The notes: generated from the sequence alone by a model not told the origin. Positions 15,558-24,680 are shown, numbered from the stretch's first letter. The stretch is DNA of 64,000 nucleotides from Clostridium beijerinckii (GCF_036699995.1 NZ_CP144906.1:2103501-2167500); one strand, 5' to 3'. Made by a program: numbers and translations.

Positions 15558-15731
15558 ATGAATAAAAAGGTATATGAGTTATTAGAAGAGATAAAATTAC
15601 ATTCAGAGAAAATTAGTGATTGGGAGCAAATGACAAATATATTTGCTAATGCTATTAAAAGAAAAGGATTGAATAATGAAGAAGTTGAAGAGATAAGTGA
15701 GAGAATATTTAGAGAAGTCAGAAAAAAGTAG
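15558..15731 (+). CDS. Small hypothetical protein, 57 aa
   Basis: ATG 15558 with GAGGAGAG eight bases upstream; an earlier ATG at 15553 stops at once. The product MNKKVYELLEEIKLHSEK... is acidic and almost wholly helical, and could form a helical hairpin. A TATAAT sits near 15520. It ends before a shared terminator. Not recognised. Confidence 0.6.
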   Translation: MNKKVYELLEEIKLHSEKISDWEQMTNIFANAIKRKGLNNEEVEEISERIFREVRKK

Positions 15732-15755
15732 AAGTGGATCTAGTTGATTTATAAT

Positions 15756-15802
15756 ATAAATGAGTTTCCTTAATTTTATAATTTAAAGAAACTCATTTTT
15801 TA
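15756..15802. terminator. Terminator between convergent genes
   Basis: Stem AAATGAGTTTC / GAAACTCATTT followed by TTTA on the plus strand. It lies between the 57-aa gene and bioY and may act both ways. Confidence 0.75.
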
Positions 15803-15823
15803 TTAATATATATATTTTAACTA

Positions 15824-16369
15824 TTATAATCCAGCGCTTTTAATTCGTTTTCTAATCTGAGGCCCTATTAGTGATGCAATTACCATCTTTGCGAGGTCAG
15901 CAGGAATAAATGGAAGAACACCAATTGTTAAGGCCTTATTAAATGGTAGATGTGCAACATATGCTAGCCATACTGTTCCAAATATGTAGGTTACTAGTGT
16001 ACCTAGCAGCATACCTAAAAAGCACATGAAAATTTTATTAGGAAATTTATCAATAAATAATCCACTTATAAATGCCATAAAAGCGAATCCAATTAGGTAT
16101 CCACCTGTTGGCCCTGCTAATTTAGTAAATCCCCCAGAGAATCCCGAAAAAACTGGCAATCCCAATGCACCTATGAGAAGATAGATAAGATAACTAATTG
16201 TTCCTTCCCTTTTTCCAATTATATATATAGTAAGGTAAATTGCTAAATTTGTTAATGTAATTGGTACTATACCAATAGGAATTGAAAACGGCGCAGATGT
16301 ACATATAAAAGCACTCATTATTCCGATTATTGTTAACTGACGCGCGTTAGTTCTACGTATATTTTCCAT
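15824..16369 (-). CDS. bioY: BioY, biotin-specific ECF transporter S component
   Basis: 181 aa membrane protein with about six helices that binds biotin for uptake. BioY family features are PIPIGIVPITLTNLAIYL-like first segments and the GPTGGYLIGF motif. GGAGAT precedes the ATG. It follows bioB by 35 bases on the same strand, so the pair forms an operon for biotin supply. No EcfAA'T genes are adjacent. BioY can use the shared module or, in some bacteria, work alone. Confidence 0.92.
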   Translation of the reverse strand: MENIRRTNARQLTIIGIMSAFICTSAPFSIPIGIVPITLTNLAIYLTIYIIGKREGTISYLIYLLIGALGLPVFSGFSGGFTKLAGPTGGYLIGFAFMAFISGLFIDKFPNKIFMCFLGMLLGTLVTYIFGTVWLAYVAHLPFNKALTIGVLPFIPADLAKMVIASLIGPQIRKRIKSAGL

Positions 16370-16404
16370 AATTTTAAATCTCCTTTATATATTATATTTC
16401 TTTT

Positions 16405-17367
16405 CTATAATTCCTTTTTAATTGAAAAACCGAGTGTTTGCAACATTATTTTATCTTGACATGTATTGTTACCTACAGTAGTCAGCATATCACCAGTTAT
16501 CGTTGCATTAGCTCCAGATTGAAAAATTTCTATGCCGCCATCTTCAAAATAAGTTCTTCCGGCAGCCATACGAATATAAGCTGTTGGATTTATGTAACGA
16601 AAAATTGCAATCGTTCTTAAGATATCATCATTAGAAATCCTTTTTAAATTCTCTAATGGAGTACCTTTGATAGGCATTAATACATTTATTGGTATAGATA
16701 TAACTCCAAGTTCTGATAAGCTTATAGCCATGTCAATTCTGTCATACCAAGTTTCACCCATTCCTATAATACCACCGGAACAAACTTTTAAACCTGCATT
16801 TTGCGCTAGTTTAATTTCTTTAATCTTGTCATCATATGAATGAGTAGTACAAATATTGTGAAAGTTTCTTTTAGAAGTTTCGATGTTTGCATGGTACATT
16901 GTGACTCCTGCTTCTTTTAAAAGTACAAATTGTTCTTCACCTAAAAAACCGTGAGATGCACATAGGTTGATAGAACATTCTTTATTCATCATTTTGTATG
17001 CTTGTACAGCTTTATCAAAATCGCTTCCAACTAATGCTCTTCCGGCTGTAACAATAGAGTATCTATGTACACCATTAGCTTCATTTTTTTTGCAGTCTTT
17101 TAAGATTGCATTAGGATCTAAAAAATCATATTCTTTAATTTCTGTTTTGTGGTGTTTTGATTGAGCACAAAACTTACAGTTCTCGCTGCATTTTCCACTG
17201 CGACCATTAATAATTGTACAAAGGTCCACGTTTTCTCCGCATAGTGTTTTACGAATTTTATTAGCACCATCACAAATTTTCTTTAAATCACAAGTTAATA
17301 AAAATTCTAAATTATCAGATCTAGTTAATCGTCTTCCGTTAATAATTTCTTCTGCTAATTTTTCCAT
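16405..17367 (-). CDS. bioB: Biotin synthase
   Basis: 320 aa radical SAM enzyme that inserts sulfur into dethiobiotin. The SAM cluster motif is C60-x3-C64-x2-C67 (GKCSENCKFCAQS). Family landmarks include YSIVTAGR, ASHGFLGEEQF, NIETSKRNFHNICTTH and RMAAGR. GGGG lies upstream of the ATG. It is the first gene of the bioB-bioY operon behind a good promoter. The other biotin genes (bioA, D, F) are not in the window, so the cell may make biotin from dethiobiotin or rely on uptake. Confidence 0.95.
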   Translation of the reverse strand: MEKLAEEIINGRRLTRSDNLEFLLTCDLKKICDGANKIRKTLCGENVDLCTIINGRSGKCSENCKFCAQSKHHKTEIKEYDFLDPNAILKDCKKNEANGVHRYSIVTAGRALVGSDFDKAVQAYKMMNKECSINLCASHGFLGEEQFVLLKEAGVTMYHANIETSKRNFHNICTTHSYDDKIKEIKLAQNAGLKVCSGGIIGMGETWYDRIDMAISLSELGVISIPINVLMPIKGTPLENLKRISNDDILRTIAIFRYINPTAYIRMAAGRTYFEDGGIEIFQSGANATITGDMLTTVGNNTCQDKIMLQTLGFSIKKEL

Positions 17368-17409
17368 ATAATTTTACCACGCCCCAATTTATTAAATAAT
17401 TTCAAGACA

Positions 17410-17438
17410 AGTATATAATTAATATTTAATATTGTCAA
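17410..17438 (-). promoter_or_regulatory. Promoter of bioB-bioY
   Basis: On the minus strand TTGACA, 17-base spacer, TATACT, ending about 43 bases before the bioB start. A BirA-type operator was looked for and not found with confidence. Confidence 0.7.
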
Positions 17439-17530
17439 CTAAATATAAAAAAAGAGTTAACAATGTTAGCTGTGCTTAATATATGCATATAAATCAAATA
17501 GTTTAACAAAATATTTTATAAGTATATATA

Positions 17531-18912
17531 ACTATAATAGTGCAGTTTTACTTGAATAATTTTACAGTTAAATAAAAAAACAGATTCTTAAGCTATTTTT
17601 AATGACTCAAAAATTTTTTCTATCGGCGTACCGCTTGCGGCAGCTTTGTAAATATATATTACTTTGGACTTTTCTAAATTTTTTTTAGCAACTTTATATC
17701 CAGTATTAAAGTGAAGAGAATCAGTACAGTATATTTTGCAATAAGTATAATTTACTAACATTATGATTAGATATCTATTAATGCTTTTTCCACTTCTTAC
17801 TTGATATCCATCTAGTCCTAAGTACGTTTTGCAATCTCTAAAAAATGGTTCGATTGCCCATCGGTCGGTATATTGAGTTAAAATATCTAACGGTGCTAAT
17901 GATTTCTCTAAGGAAATAAAAGTTTTCAATGCTCCATCTTTTTGGAAAGCATCTTTAGGATAACTTAAAACAATAGAGACATTCTTTCGATCTTTTAAGT
18001 TGCCAACATAATTGTAAATGTAGTATTGCTTATCTTTGACGGTGACGAGGTCAAAGTCTTCAATCTTTAATAATGTAGCAAACTTATGAAGTTTTATTCC
18101 TAGTCTTTCATGGCCATACGGAAAAATGACCCTATTAGTTTTTAAAGCACCAATATAGCTATAGCCGGCTTTTTCAGAAGCATTAAAAATATCCTTACAA
18201 CTATACCAACTATCTGCTAACACATAGCCTTTATTTTCAGGCTTTGGAAGTGTTGTAATTAATTTTTTAGTTAATTCTATTTTACTCATATATTCTTTAT
18301 CATAGATATCAATTGAGTATGGCAGCACTAATCCGTCACACGATAGTAAAGAAACTACTACTTGATGACCATATACATTCTTACCTTTTAAATGAGAATT
18401 ATGAAACGAACACTTTTCAATTGGATTTTTAGCCTTTGACGAGGGCTTTGTCTTTTCAGAAATAGTGTCATCAATAATAAAGTATATTGGCTGTTTGGAT
18501 TCTCTTGATTTCCCCCAAATAAGTTCTATGATATATGCTTTTAATGCTCTTTCTAAAAGTTTTTCATTCCAATTACTATTTGAAAAAAATCTAGTAATAC
18601 TAGTTCGATGTTTCGAAGGAGCAAGCTCCGCTATGTCGGAAATTTTACCGTTATAACCTTTTGATATCATAGCATTCATTATATTTTCTAAATGTCTTAA
18701 TTGAGGCTTAGTTAAGTAAAAATCAAAATTTAGTTGTTTTAAAAAATTGTATATTGATAGATCATCTGATATAATTGTGTTCTGAAACATTTATGTATAG
18801 CTCCTTGCTGTCATTGTTGTGTGGTAACTCAATTATAACAAGGATTTATCATAGATGTTTTTTTATTTTATTCAGTTGTAAAATTATTCAAGCATTTTTG
18901 CACTATTATAGT
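17531..18912 (-). mobile_element. Insertion sequence, IS4-type, complete
   Basis: 1382 bp bounded by imperfect inverted repeats of about 40 bp. The left end begins ACTATAATAGTGCA and the right end finishes TGCACTATTATAGT; an inner block CTTGAATAATTTTACA (17551-17566) is repeated inverted at 18877-18892. The flanks read ATATA on both sides (17526-17530 and 18913-18917), consistent with a 5-bp target duplication, though in AT-rich DNA this is weak proof. It encloses one intact transposase gene. Confidence 0.85.
17588..18790 (-). CDS. IS4-type DDE transposase
   Basis: 400 aa DDE transposase. Catalytic acidic residues sit in YFIIDDTISEK, VLADSWYSCKD and WAIEPFFRDCK. The last shows the IS4 hallmark spacing Y-x2-R-x3-E-x6-K (YTDRWAIEPFFRDCK). 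AGGAGCT precedes the ATG. The frame is intact and lies inside well-preserved terminal repeats, so the element may be active. An IS701-like assignment is the alternative. Confidence 0.9.
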   Translation of the reverse strand: MFQNTIISDDLSIYNFLKQLNFDFYLTKPQLRHLENIMNAMISKGYNGKISDIAELAPSKHRTSITRFFSNSNWNEKLLERALKAYIIELIWGKSRESKQPIYFIIDDTISEKTKPSSKAKNPIEKCSFHNSHLKGKNVYGHQVVVSLLSCDGLVLPYSIDIYDKEYMSKIELTKKLITTLPKPENKGYVLADSWYSCKDIFNASEKAGYSYIGALKTNRVIFPYGHERLGIKLHKFATLLKIEDFDLVTVKDKQYYIYNYVGNLKDRKNVSIVLSYPKDAFQKDGALKTFISLEKSLAPLDILTQYTDRWAIEPFFRDCKTYLGLDGYQVRSGKSINRYLIIMLVNYTYCKIYCTDSLHFNTGYKVAKKNLEKSKVIYIYKAAASGTPIEKIFESLKIA

Positions 18913-19134
18913 ATATAATATATTTCAATTAAGTTTCTATAATTATGGTCTTAATTAAGCTCTTGGTTTGCTATAGATTCAAATATAAATTTAGTATTTT
19001 AATCTATATAAGAAATTGCATAGCACTAATAAAAATAAAGTTTAGTTTAATAAGAACAAATTTTCATAGAATAGAGTAATGTAATATGTAGAGTATTCGA
19101 ATGGATTAAAATATGGTTATGAGTAGGTGCTAGA

Positions 19135-19599
19135 ATGACTATTGATTTTGATAAAATTATGTTTAATATAAAACAAGGCTATTATAAATATATTGGTTCA
19201 GGTTCTGGCAGGAAAGTATTCGATTTAGGAAATGGATATGTTTTGAAGATAGCAAAAAATAAGGCTGGAATAGCACAAAATAAAGCTGAATATATTATTT
19301 CGGATAATGATCATACTAAGTTATTTGCAAAAGTTATACAAGTTTCAAGTGACTTTAGCTTACTTATAATGCAAAAAGCAAGCAAGATAAGTGATATTTT
19401 ATATGTATGGAAGTATTTTAATGTATCGAATAGAGATGAATTTTTAAAAACTCAGGAATTGCAAGAAATAAAGAAAAACTATAGGTTGTTATTGGGGGAT
19501 TTTTGTAGGAAAAGCAGCTGGGGAATGATTGATGGAAAGCCAGTTATAATTGATTATGGCTTTACAAGAGAAGTGGTGGAAAAACATTATTCTTTTTAG
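19135..19599 (+). CDS. Small protein-kinase-like fold protein, 154 aa
   Basis: Residues 15-40 read like a kinase glycine loop and beta-3 strand: YIGSGSGRKVFDLGNGYVLK, with the Lys at the ATP-binding position. LLIMQKA resembles a hinge. GDFCRKSSWG followed by VIIDYGF (about 121-143) resembles the catalytic loop and DFG motif of aminoglycoside/lipopolysaccharide kinases. The usual Asn of the catalytic loop is not visible and the C-lobe is almost absent. It could be a minimal kinase, a pseudokinase or a nucleotide-binding remnant. A TAGGTG ribosome site precedes the ATG. Confidence 0.55.
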   Translation: MTIDFDKIMFNIKQGYYKYIGSGSGRKVFDLGNGYVLKIAKNKAGIAQNKAEYIISDNDHTKLFAKVIQVSSDFSLLIMQKASKISDILYVWKYFNVSNRDEFLKTQELQEIKKNYRLLLGDFCRKSSWGMIDGKPVIIDYGFTREVVEKHYSF

Positions 19600-19626
19600 G
19601 ATTTTGAATTCAGTAAAGTATATTTA

Positions 19627-19662
19627 AGGCTTAAATTTTAGATAAATTTAAGCCTATTTCTA
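19627..19662 (+). terminator. Terminator after the kinase-like gene
   Basis: Perfect 12-bp stem AGGCTTAAATTT / AAATTTAAGCCT, then ATTTC. Confidence 0.75.
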
Positions 19663-19763
19663 ATTATAAAGAATTCCGAACATTGATGTATGTAGTTTAG
19701 AGACATTTCTAATGATTCATCATATTATGAAGTAATGACTAATTTTTTGAAGGGAAAAATGAG

Positions 19764-20441
19764 ATGCATACTTTAGGGCAGGGAGGTATATATAGCTTAA
19801 ATGATTTGAACAATGATCAATGTTCACCTAATAAGCTAAAAGTTATAGGAAAAGGAACGATAAGTGTAAAACCAGATTTAGCAGAAATAGTCGTTGGAGT
19901 TATAACTGAAGATTTGCAATTGGAAGTTGCACAAGAGGAGAATGCTAAGATAACTCAAGATGTTATAAATAGTCTAAGAGCCTTGGGAATACCTCTTAAG
20001 AATATACAAACAGAAAACTATAGCATACGTCCAAATTATGATTATATCAATGGAAAGCAGGTTTTTAGAGGATATGAAGTAATAAATAATTTGAAAATTT
20101 TAATTAGCAATGTTAATAATGTAGGTGTAGTAATTGATACTGCAGTAAGCAATGGGGCAAATTCATTAACGGGGATTATCTTTATTGTCTCAGATGAAAC
20201 AAAGTATTATTATGAAGCGTTAAGAAGAGCTCTCCAAGATGCTCAAAATAAAGCTCGAGTTGTAGCTGACCAACTTAAAGTAAAGCTAAATATTATACCA
20301 ATTCAAATAAATGAACAAAATGAGACCACTAGTACACCACTAGTAATGACTCTTAAATCTACTAGTAATACTACCCCTATTGAAGCAGGAGAAAATATTA
20401 TAAATGCAGATATAGAGGCCATATTCACATATGTAGGATAA
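19764..20441 (+). CDS. SIMPL (DUF541) domain protein
   Basis: 225 aa. The SIMPL domain covers about 30-225, beginning KVIGKGTISVKPDLAEIVVGV and including NYSIRPNYDY, GYEVINNLKI and an Ala-rich helix near ALQDAQNKARVVADQ. There is no signal peptide: the N-terminus MHTLGQGGIYSLNDL is polar. The E. coli relative YggE lowers oxidative stress by an unknown mechanism. GAAGGGA precedes the ATG. It stands alone. Confidence 0.85.
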   Translation: MHTLGQGGIYSLNDLNNDQCSPNKLKVIGKGTISVKPDLAEIVVGVITEDLQLEVAQEENAKITQDVINSLRALGIPLKNIQTENYSIRPNYDYINGKQVFRGYEVINNLKILISNVNNVGVVIDTAVSNGANSLTGIIFIVSDETKYYYEALRRALQDAQNKARVVADQLKVKLNIIPIQINEQNETTSTPLVMTLKSTSNTTPIEAGENIINADIEAIFTYVG

Positions 20442-20504
20442 TAAAAATAATTAGAAGAAGAGTAGTTATTAGTTTAAGTTTTTAAACATTTACCTTAGTT
20501 TTAA

Positions 20505-20546
20505 TTTAGGAAAATAAAAAGCCAATGCTTAATATTAAGCATTGGC
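20505..20546 (-). terminator. Terminator of 6S RNA copy A
   Basis: Perfect palindrome of 26 bases at 20521-20546 (half-site GCCAATGCTTAAT), followed on the minus strand by TTTTTATTTT. The stem is almost identical to the one after copy B at 29531-29565. Confidence 0.88.
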
Positions 20547-20561
20547 ATAGAATGTCTTATA

Positions 20562-20761
20562 TAATATCCAAAATACCGGTACTCTAATTTTGACCCCTAT
20601 CCTTCGATAGGTGGGTGCCCTCACAGATGATTCAATCGCCTTCAAAGCCGTAAAAGGACTCATATGAAAGTACATTTCCACATCTAGATAATTGAACTCC
20701 CGTAATTTAAGTGTAGGTTCAAAATAAGAGCTTAACGAATATCCCAGAATTTATAATCAAT
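20562..20761 (-). ncRNA. ssrS: 6S RNA, copy A
   Basis: The minus strand reads ATTCTGGGATATTCGTTAAG at its 5' end, close to the 5' stem of 6S RNA (E. coli CTGAGATGTTCGCAAGC). Its 3' end, TACCGGTATTTTGGATAT, pairs back with that start through G-C, A-T and G-T pairs, making the long closing stem. Between lie TTTTGAACCTAC, CGGGAGTT and CCCACCTATCG...GATAGGGGT, all shared with copy B at 29.6-29.8 kb. The family sequesters sigma-A RNA polymerase by mimicking an open promoter. A 45-base leader with a GAACAA/TTGTTC hairpin precedes it. The class call rests on the closing stem and the duplicated structure. Confidence 0.72.
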
Positions 20762-20813
20762 ATATAAGCCTGCTTGAACAACTTAATATCATTTGTTCTT
20801 AGGCCGTGAAGAT

Positions 20814-20842
20814 ATAATAACATATTTAAATTTCTTATGCAA
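20814..20842 (-). promoter_or_regulatory. Promoter of 6S RNA copy A
   Basis: Minus strand TTGCAT, 17-base spacer ending in ATGT, TATTAT, then TTCACGGC at the expected start. The spacer end, -10 and start region are the same as in the SRP/6S promoter at 30086-30114. Confidence 0.75.
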
Positions 20843-21047
20843 GAGGTTTTTATGATAATTTAGACTAATGTTTATAGATAATTTGTAATAGTATTTACAC
20901 AAGGAATTTAAGCGGTTTTTATTAAGGTTGTTTAGAATTAATATAACAATATCTTATAAAGAAATCTGTTAAACCTAAAGGTATAGAGAAAATATGATAC
21001 AACTAAATTATGTTTTAGAAACAAAATAATATATTTTTAAAAATATA

Positions 21048-21076
21048 TTGAAACAAAATTTCAAAAGTGTTATGAT
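21048..21076 (+). promoter_or_regulatory. murQ operon promoter with RpiR-type operator
   Basis: TTGAAA, 17-base spacer, TATGAT forms the promoter (with TG upstream of the -10). Overlapping its -35 is the perfect inverted repeat TTGAAACAAAATTTCAA (21048-21064), the shape of operators used by RpiR/MurR-type regulators. A half-like copy TTAGAAACAAAATAA lies at 21015-21029. The MurR-like gene at 24681 is the obvious candidate repressor. Confidence 0.6.
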
Positions 21077-21133
21077 GTATATATCAAGTGAAAACGTAGT
21101 CAAAATTAAATGTTTTATATGGAGGCGATGATT

Positions 21134-22048
21134 GTGGATAGTTTAAATTTAAAAAATCTAACAACTGAAAGCAGAAATGAAACTACAATAAATATAGATA
21201 AAGTATCGACTTTAGAAATGGTAAAAATCATGAACGATGAGGATAAAAAGGTGGCAAACGCTGTAGAAAAAGAGATTCCTAAAATAGCAAAAGCTATAGA
21301 TATGATAGCTGAAAGAATTCATAGAGGAGGAAGATTAATTTATATAGGTGCAGGAACATCAGGAAGGCTTGGCGTATTAGATGCCTCAGAATGTCCACCA
21401 ACATATGGAGTTTCAGAAGAATTGGTGCAAGGAATTATAGCTGGGGGAAAAGAAGCTATATTTAGAGCAAAAGAGGGAGCAGAGGATTCAGAAGAATTAG
21501 CAGTGAAAGATTTAAAGAGTAAAAATATAACAGAGAATGATACAATAATAGGACTTGCAGCTTCTGGAAGAACCCCTTATGTTATAGGAGGATTAAGGTA
21601 TGCTGAGCAAATAGGTGCGTTAACAGTTTCAGTGACTTGTAATGAAAATTCAGATGTTGCAAAGGAAGCTTATATTTCAATTGCGCCAGTAGTTGGTCCG
21701 GAAGTTGTAACAGGTTCAACAAGACTAAAGTCTGGGACAGCTCAAAAGCTAGTATTGAATATGATATCAACTGGTGTCATGATTAAGCTTGGAAAAGTAT
21801 ATGGAAATCTAATGGTAGATTTAAGAGCTACAAATGAAAAGCTAATTGAAAGAGCGAAAGGAATAGTTTGTAAAGCAACGGGTATAAACATGGAAGAGGC
21901 AACAGAAGCACTAAATAAAACAGATTATGATGTCAAACTAGCAATATTTATGATACTTTCAAAGCTAGATAAAGATGAGGCGAGAATTAAATTAGATAAA
22001 AATAAAGGTTATATAGCTAAAGCGTTACAAGAAATAGATAATAAGTAA
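21134..22048 (+). CDS. murQ: N-acetylmuramic acid 6-phosphate etherase
   Basis: 304 aa SIS-fold enzyme that cleaves the lactyl ether of MurNAc-6-phosphate, giving GlcNAc-6-phosphate and D-lactate in cell-wall recycling. Landmarks are [23 protein letters not shown] (split here for its phosphosugar site: GAGTSGRLG), AASGRTPY and [13 protein letters not shown]. In-frame ATGs at 21110, 21119 and 21128 exist, but GGAGG stands eight bases before GTG 21134, which gives the family's usual length. It is the first gene of a four-gene MurNAc cluster. Confidence 0.93.
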   Translation: MDSLNLKNLTTESRNETTINIDKVSTLEMVKIMNDEDKKVANAVEKEIPKIAKAIDMIAERIHRGGRLIYIGAGTSGRLGVLDASECPPTYGVSEELVQGIIAGGKEAIFRAKEGAEDSEELAVKDLKSKNITENDTIIGLAASGRTPYVIGGLRYAEQIGALTVSVTCNENSDVAKEAYISIAPVVGPEVVTGSTRLKSGTAQKLVLNMISTGVMIKLGKVYGNLMVDLRATNEKLIERAKGIVCKATGINMEEATEALNKTDYDVKLAIFMILSKLDKDEARIKLDKNKGYIAKALQEIDNK

Positions 22049-22062
22049 AGGAGAGGAGATTT

Positions 22063-23424
22063 ATGACAAATAAAGAGATTGCTATAAGATTAGTAGAATT
22101 AGTTGGAGGTAAAGATAACGTAAAATCAGTTACTAATTGTATGACACGCTGTAGATTTGAATTAAATAACTTTTCAAAAGCTAATGTAGAAGATATTAAG
22201 AAATCAGAAGGGGTTCTTGGTATAGTTGAGACTAAAGAACAACTACAAGTTATTTATGGACCAGGAAAGGTAAATAAAGTAACTGAAGAAGTAAAGAAAA
22301 TAATAGGAACAAAGGTAGTTATAGGAGAAGATGCAGTAGCTGAAACAAAGGCTAAATTGAAGGAAAAGAATGATACTAAGTTTAAGAATATTCTTAAAAA
22401 ACTAGGAAATGTGTTCATTCCTTTGATTCCATTATTTGTGGCTTGTGGACTTGTGCTTGCAATAAATAATATTGCAGGAGTGTATTTTAAAGATGCTTAT
22501 ACAAAAACAACAGCTGCTCAAATTATAGGGCTTATAGGAAATGGAGTATTTTCTATATTATCAGTTTTAGTTGGTGTAAATGCAGCAAAAGAATTTGGCT
22601 CACAAATGCCAATGCTCGGTGGAGTATTAGGCGGAATTCTCTCATCAGCAACCCTTGCAAACATAACTCTTTTTGGACAAAAATTAACTCCAGGACGTGG
22701 AGGGGTTATATCAGTAATATTGGTAGTAGTATTAGCTTGTTTTATTGAGAAAGCATGCAGAAAAGTTGTACCAGATGTATTAGATTTGTTTGTTACTCCA
22801 TTAGTTACACTTTCAGTTTCAGCCTTAGCGGCATTATTTATCCTTCAACCAGTTGGGGGAGCTATTTCAGATAGTATAGGATTCTTAGTTGCAAAAACAA
22901 TAGCATCAGACAATATTCTTATAGCAGTTATATCTGGTGCTGTATCAGGAGGTTTATTCTTGCCATTAGTTATGACAGGAATGCATCAGGCGTTAACTCC
23001 AATACATGCAGATTTAATAGCCAATGTTGGGTATACTGTATTATTGCCTATACTAGCAACAGCTGGAATGGCGCAGGTAGGAGCAACTATAGCTGTACTA
23101 AGAAAAACAAAAAATGAAAGATTAAAGAAAATTGCTAAAAATGGATTAGTACCAGGATTTTTAGGAATAGGAGAACCGTTAATATATGGAATAACTTTAC
23201 CTCTTGGTAAACCATTTATTGGAGCTTGTTTAGGAGCTGCAGTGGGTGGCGCAGCAATGGCGATATTTAAAGTAGGAGCAGTTGCAATGGGGGTATCAGG
23301 ACTACCTTTAGCATTGTTAATTGCAAATGGGAAAATTGGAGTGTTCTTAATAGGAGTATTGGTTTCATATGCAAGTGGATATCTATTTACTAACATTTTA
23401 GGCTTCGACGACCCAATTGAATAA
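22063..23424 (+). CDS. murP: PTS EIIBC transporter, MurNAc-type
   Basis: 453 aa. The N-terminal EIIB domain (about 1-85) has phosphorylated Cys in NCMTRCRFEL; an EIIC membrane domain with about ten helices follows (about 110-450). No EIIA is fused, as in MurP, which borrows EIIA-Glc. It imports and phosphorylates a sugar of the sucrose/trehalose/MurNAc subfamily. The neighbour murQ and the 6-phosphomuramidase gene make MurNAc, or the disaccharide MurNAc-GlcNAc, the likely substrate. AAAGGAGAGG precedes the ATG, 14 bases after murQ. Confidence 0.85.
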   Translation: MTNKEIAIRLVELVGGKDNVKSVTNCMTRCRFELNNFSKANVEDIKKSEGVLGIVETKEQLQVIYGPGKVNKVTEEVKKIIGTKVVIGEDAVAETKAKLKEKNDTKFKNILKKLGNVFIPLIPLFVACGLVLAINNIAGVYFKDAYTKTTAAQIIGLIGNGVFSILSVLVGVNAAKEFGSQMPMLGGVLGGILSSATLANITLFGQKLTPGRGGVISVILVVVLACFIEKACRKVVPDVLDLFVTPLVTLSVSALAALFILQPVGGAISDSIGFLVAKTIASDNILIAVISGAVSGGLFLPLVMTGMHQALTPIHADLIANVGYTVLLPILATAGMAQVGATIAVLRKTKNERLKKIAKNGLVPGFLGIGEPLIYGITLPLGKPFIGACLGAAVGGAAMAIFKVGAVAMGVSGLPLALLIANGKIGVFLIGVLVSYASGYLFTNILGFDDPIE

Positions 23425-23429
23425 AGTTT

Positions 23430-23455
23430 AAAAAGACCCGAAAGGGTCTTTTTAG
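23430..23455 (+). terminator. Terminator after murP
   Basis: Perfect stem AAAAAGACCC / GGGTCTTTTT with a GAAA tetraloop. It divides the cluster into murQP and mupG-murR units, or acts as a partial stop. Confidence 0.9.
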
Positions 23456-23568
23456 TTAATGAATAAGAGAATAGAATTATAGTAGTTATATAAATAAATT
23501 ATCATTATATGTGAATTATAAAAAAACTTTTATTTAATTTCATATAAATCTAGCAAAGGGGCATTATT

Positions 23569-24642
23569 ATGAATTATGGATTTTCTGTTTATTTTGGATT
23601 GGATAATACTAAAGAAGAAAATATAAAATTGTTAAAGGATGCACATAATCTTAATATTACAAGGATATTTACATCCCTTCAGATACCAGAGGCAAATTAT
23701 GATGTTTTAAAGTTGGAAGTAATAGAATTCTTTAAGTTAGCAAAAGAATATAATATGGATATAATAAGTGATATATCACCTAATACTTTTAAGTTTTTAG
23801 AATTAGAAAACATGGACTTAAAAGGATTAGGTAACATGGGTGTTAAGACTATTAGAATAGATTTTGGGTATATCGAAGAAGAAATAGCGAGAATGAGCAA
23901 AAATCCTTATGGAATTAAAATTCAATTAAATGCATCAACAATTACTAAGAGATTTTTTGAGAGATTAGATAATTATTCACCACACTATGAGAATATAGAT
24001 GCACTTCACAATTTTTATCCAAGGGTAGGAACTGGAATCTCTGAAGAATGTATGAAAGAAAAAAATGCTATTTTGAGCGAGCGAGGGATTAAAGTCTCTG
24101 CTTTTGTGCAATCAAATAATAGAAGAAGAGCGCCTTTGAAAGATGGATTACCAACATTAGAGGATCATAGAGGGAAAAATGTAAGAGAAGCTGCTAACCA
24201 TTTATTTGCATTAGGAAATCAATGCGTTTTCATTGGAGATTCTCTTCCAAGTAAAAAAGAACTAGAAGATTTATCATCATTAGATCCTAATGCAGTTGAG
24301 CTACTAATAGAGTTAAAAGATTATAATGATATAACTCTAAAATTGCTAAAAGAAACTTATACCCAAAGAATAGATGAGGCTAGAGATGCAATAAGAGCAG
24401 CTGAAAGTAGATTACTTCTTAATGGAGAAACTATAGAGCCATTTAATACAATAGACAAGAACTTCGGTGATATTACATTGGATAATGTAAATTATATGAG
24501 ATATATGGGGGAATTACAGATTCTTAAAACAAATCAAAAAGCTGATATTAGAACAAATGTCATAGCTTCAGTTACGAAAGATTACTTATATTTATTGAAA
24601 TATATAGATGGTGGTAAAAGATTTTATTTTAATATAAAATAA
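23569..24642 (+). CDS. mupG: 6-phospho-N-acetylmuramidase (DUF871)
   Basis: 357 aa protein of the DUF871 family, whose characterised member MupG of Staphylococcus aureus splits MurNAc-6P-GlcNAc inside the cell. It opens GFSVYFGLDNTKEENI, continues as a TIM-barrel-like domain (about 1-235, with HNFYPRVGTG and LEDHRG) and ends in a small C-terminal domain. Its place between murP and a MurR-type regulator agrees with use of the disaccharide delivered by the PTS. GGGG precedes the ATG. Confidence 0.88.
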   Translation: MNYGFSVYFGLDNTKEENIKLLKDAHNLNITRIFTSLQIPEANYDVLKLEVIEFFKLAKEYNMDIISDISPNTFKFLELENMDLKGLGNMGVKTIRIDFGYIEEEIARMSKNPYGIKIQLNASTITKRFFERLDNYSPHYENIDALHNFYPRVGTGISEECMKEKNAILSERGIKVSAFVQSNNRRRAPLKDGLPTLEDHRGKNVREAANHLFALGNQCVFIGDSLPSKKELEDLSSLDPNAVELLIELKDYNDITLKLLKETYTQRIDEARDAIRAAESRLLLNGETIEPFNTIDKNFGDITLDNVNYMRYMGELQILKTNQKADIRTNVIASVTKDYLYLLKYIDGGKRFYFNIK

Positions 24643-24680
24643 TTGTAAGAGCAAAACCAAGTACGATAAGGTGTGAGATT

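Noticed and set aside
17380..17450. BirA operator before bioB
   Set aside because: The spaced TTGTTAAC/GTTAACAA halves of a BirA site are not present; only a promoter is supported.
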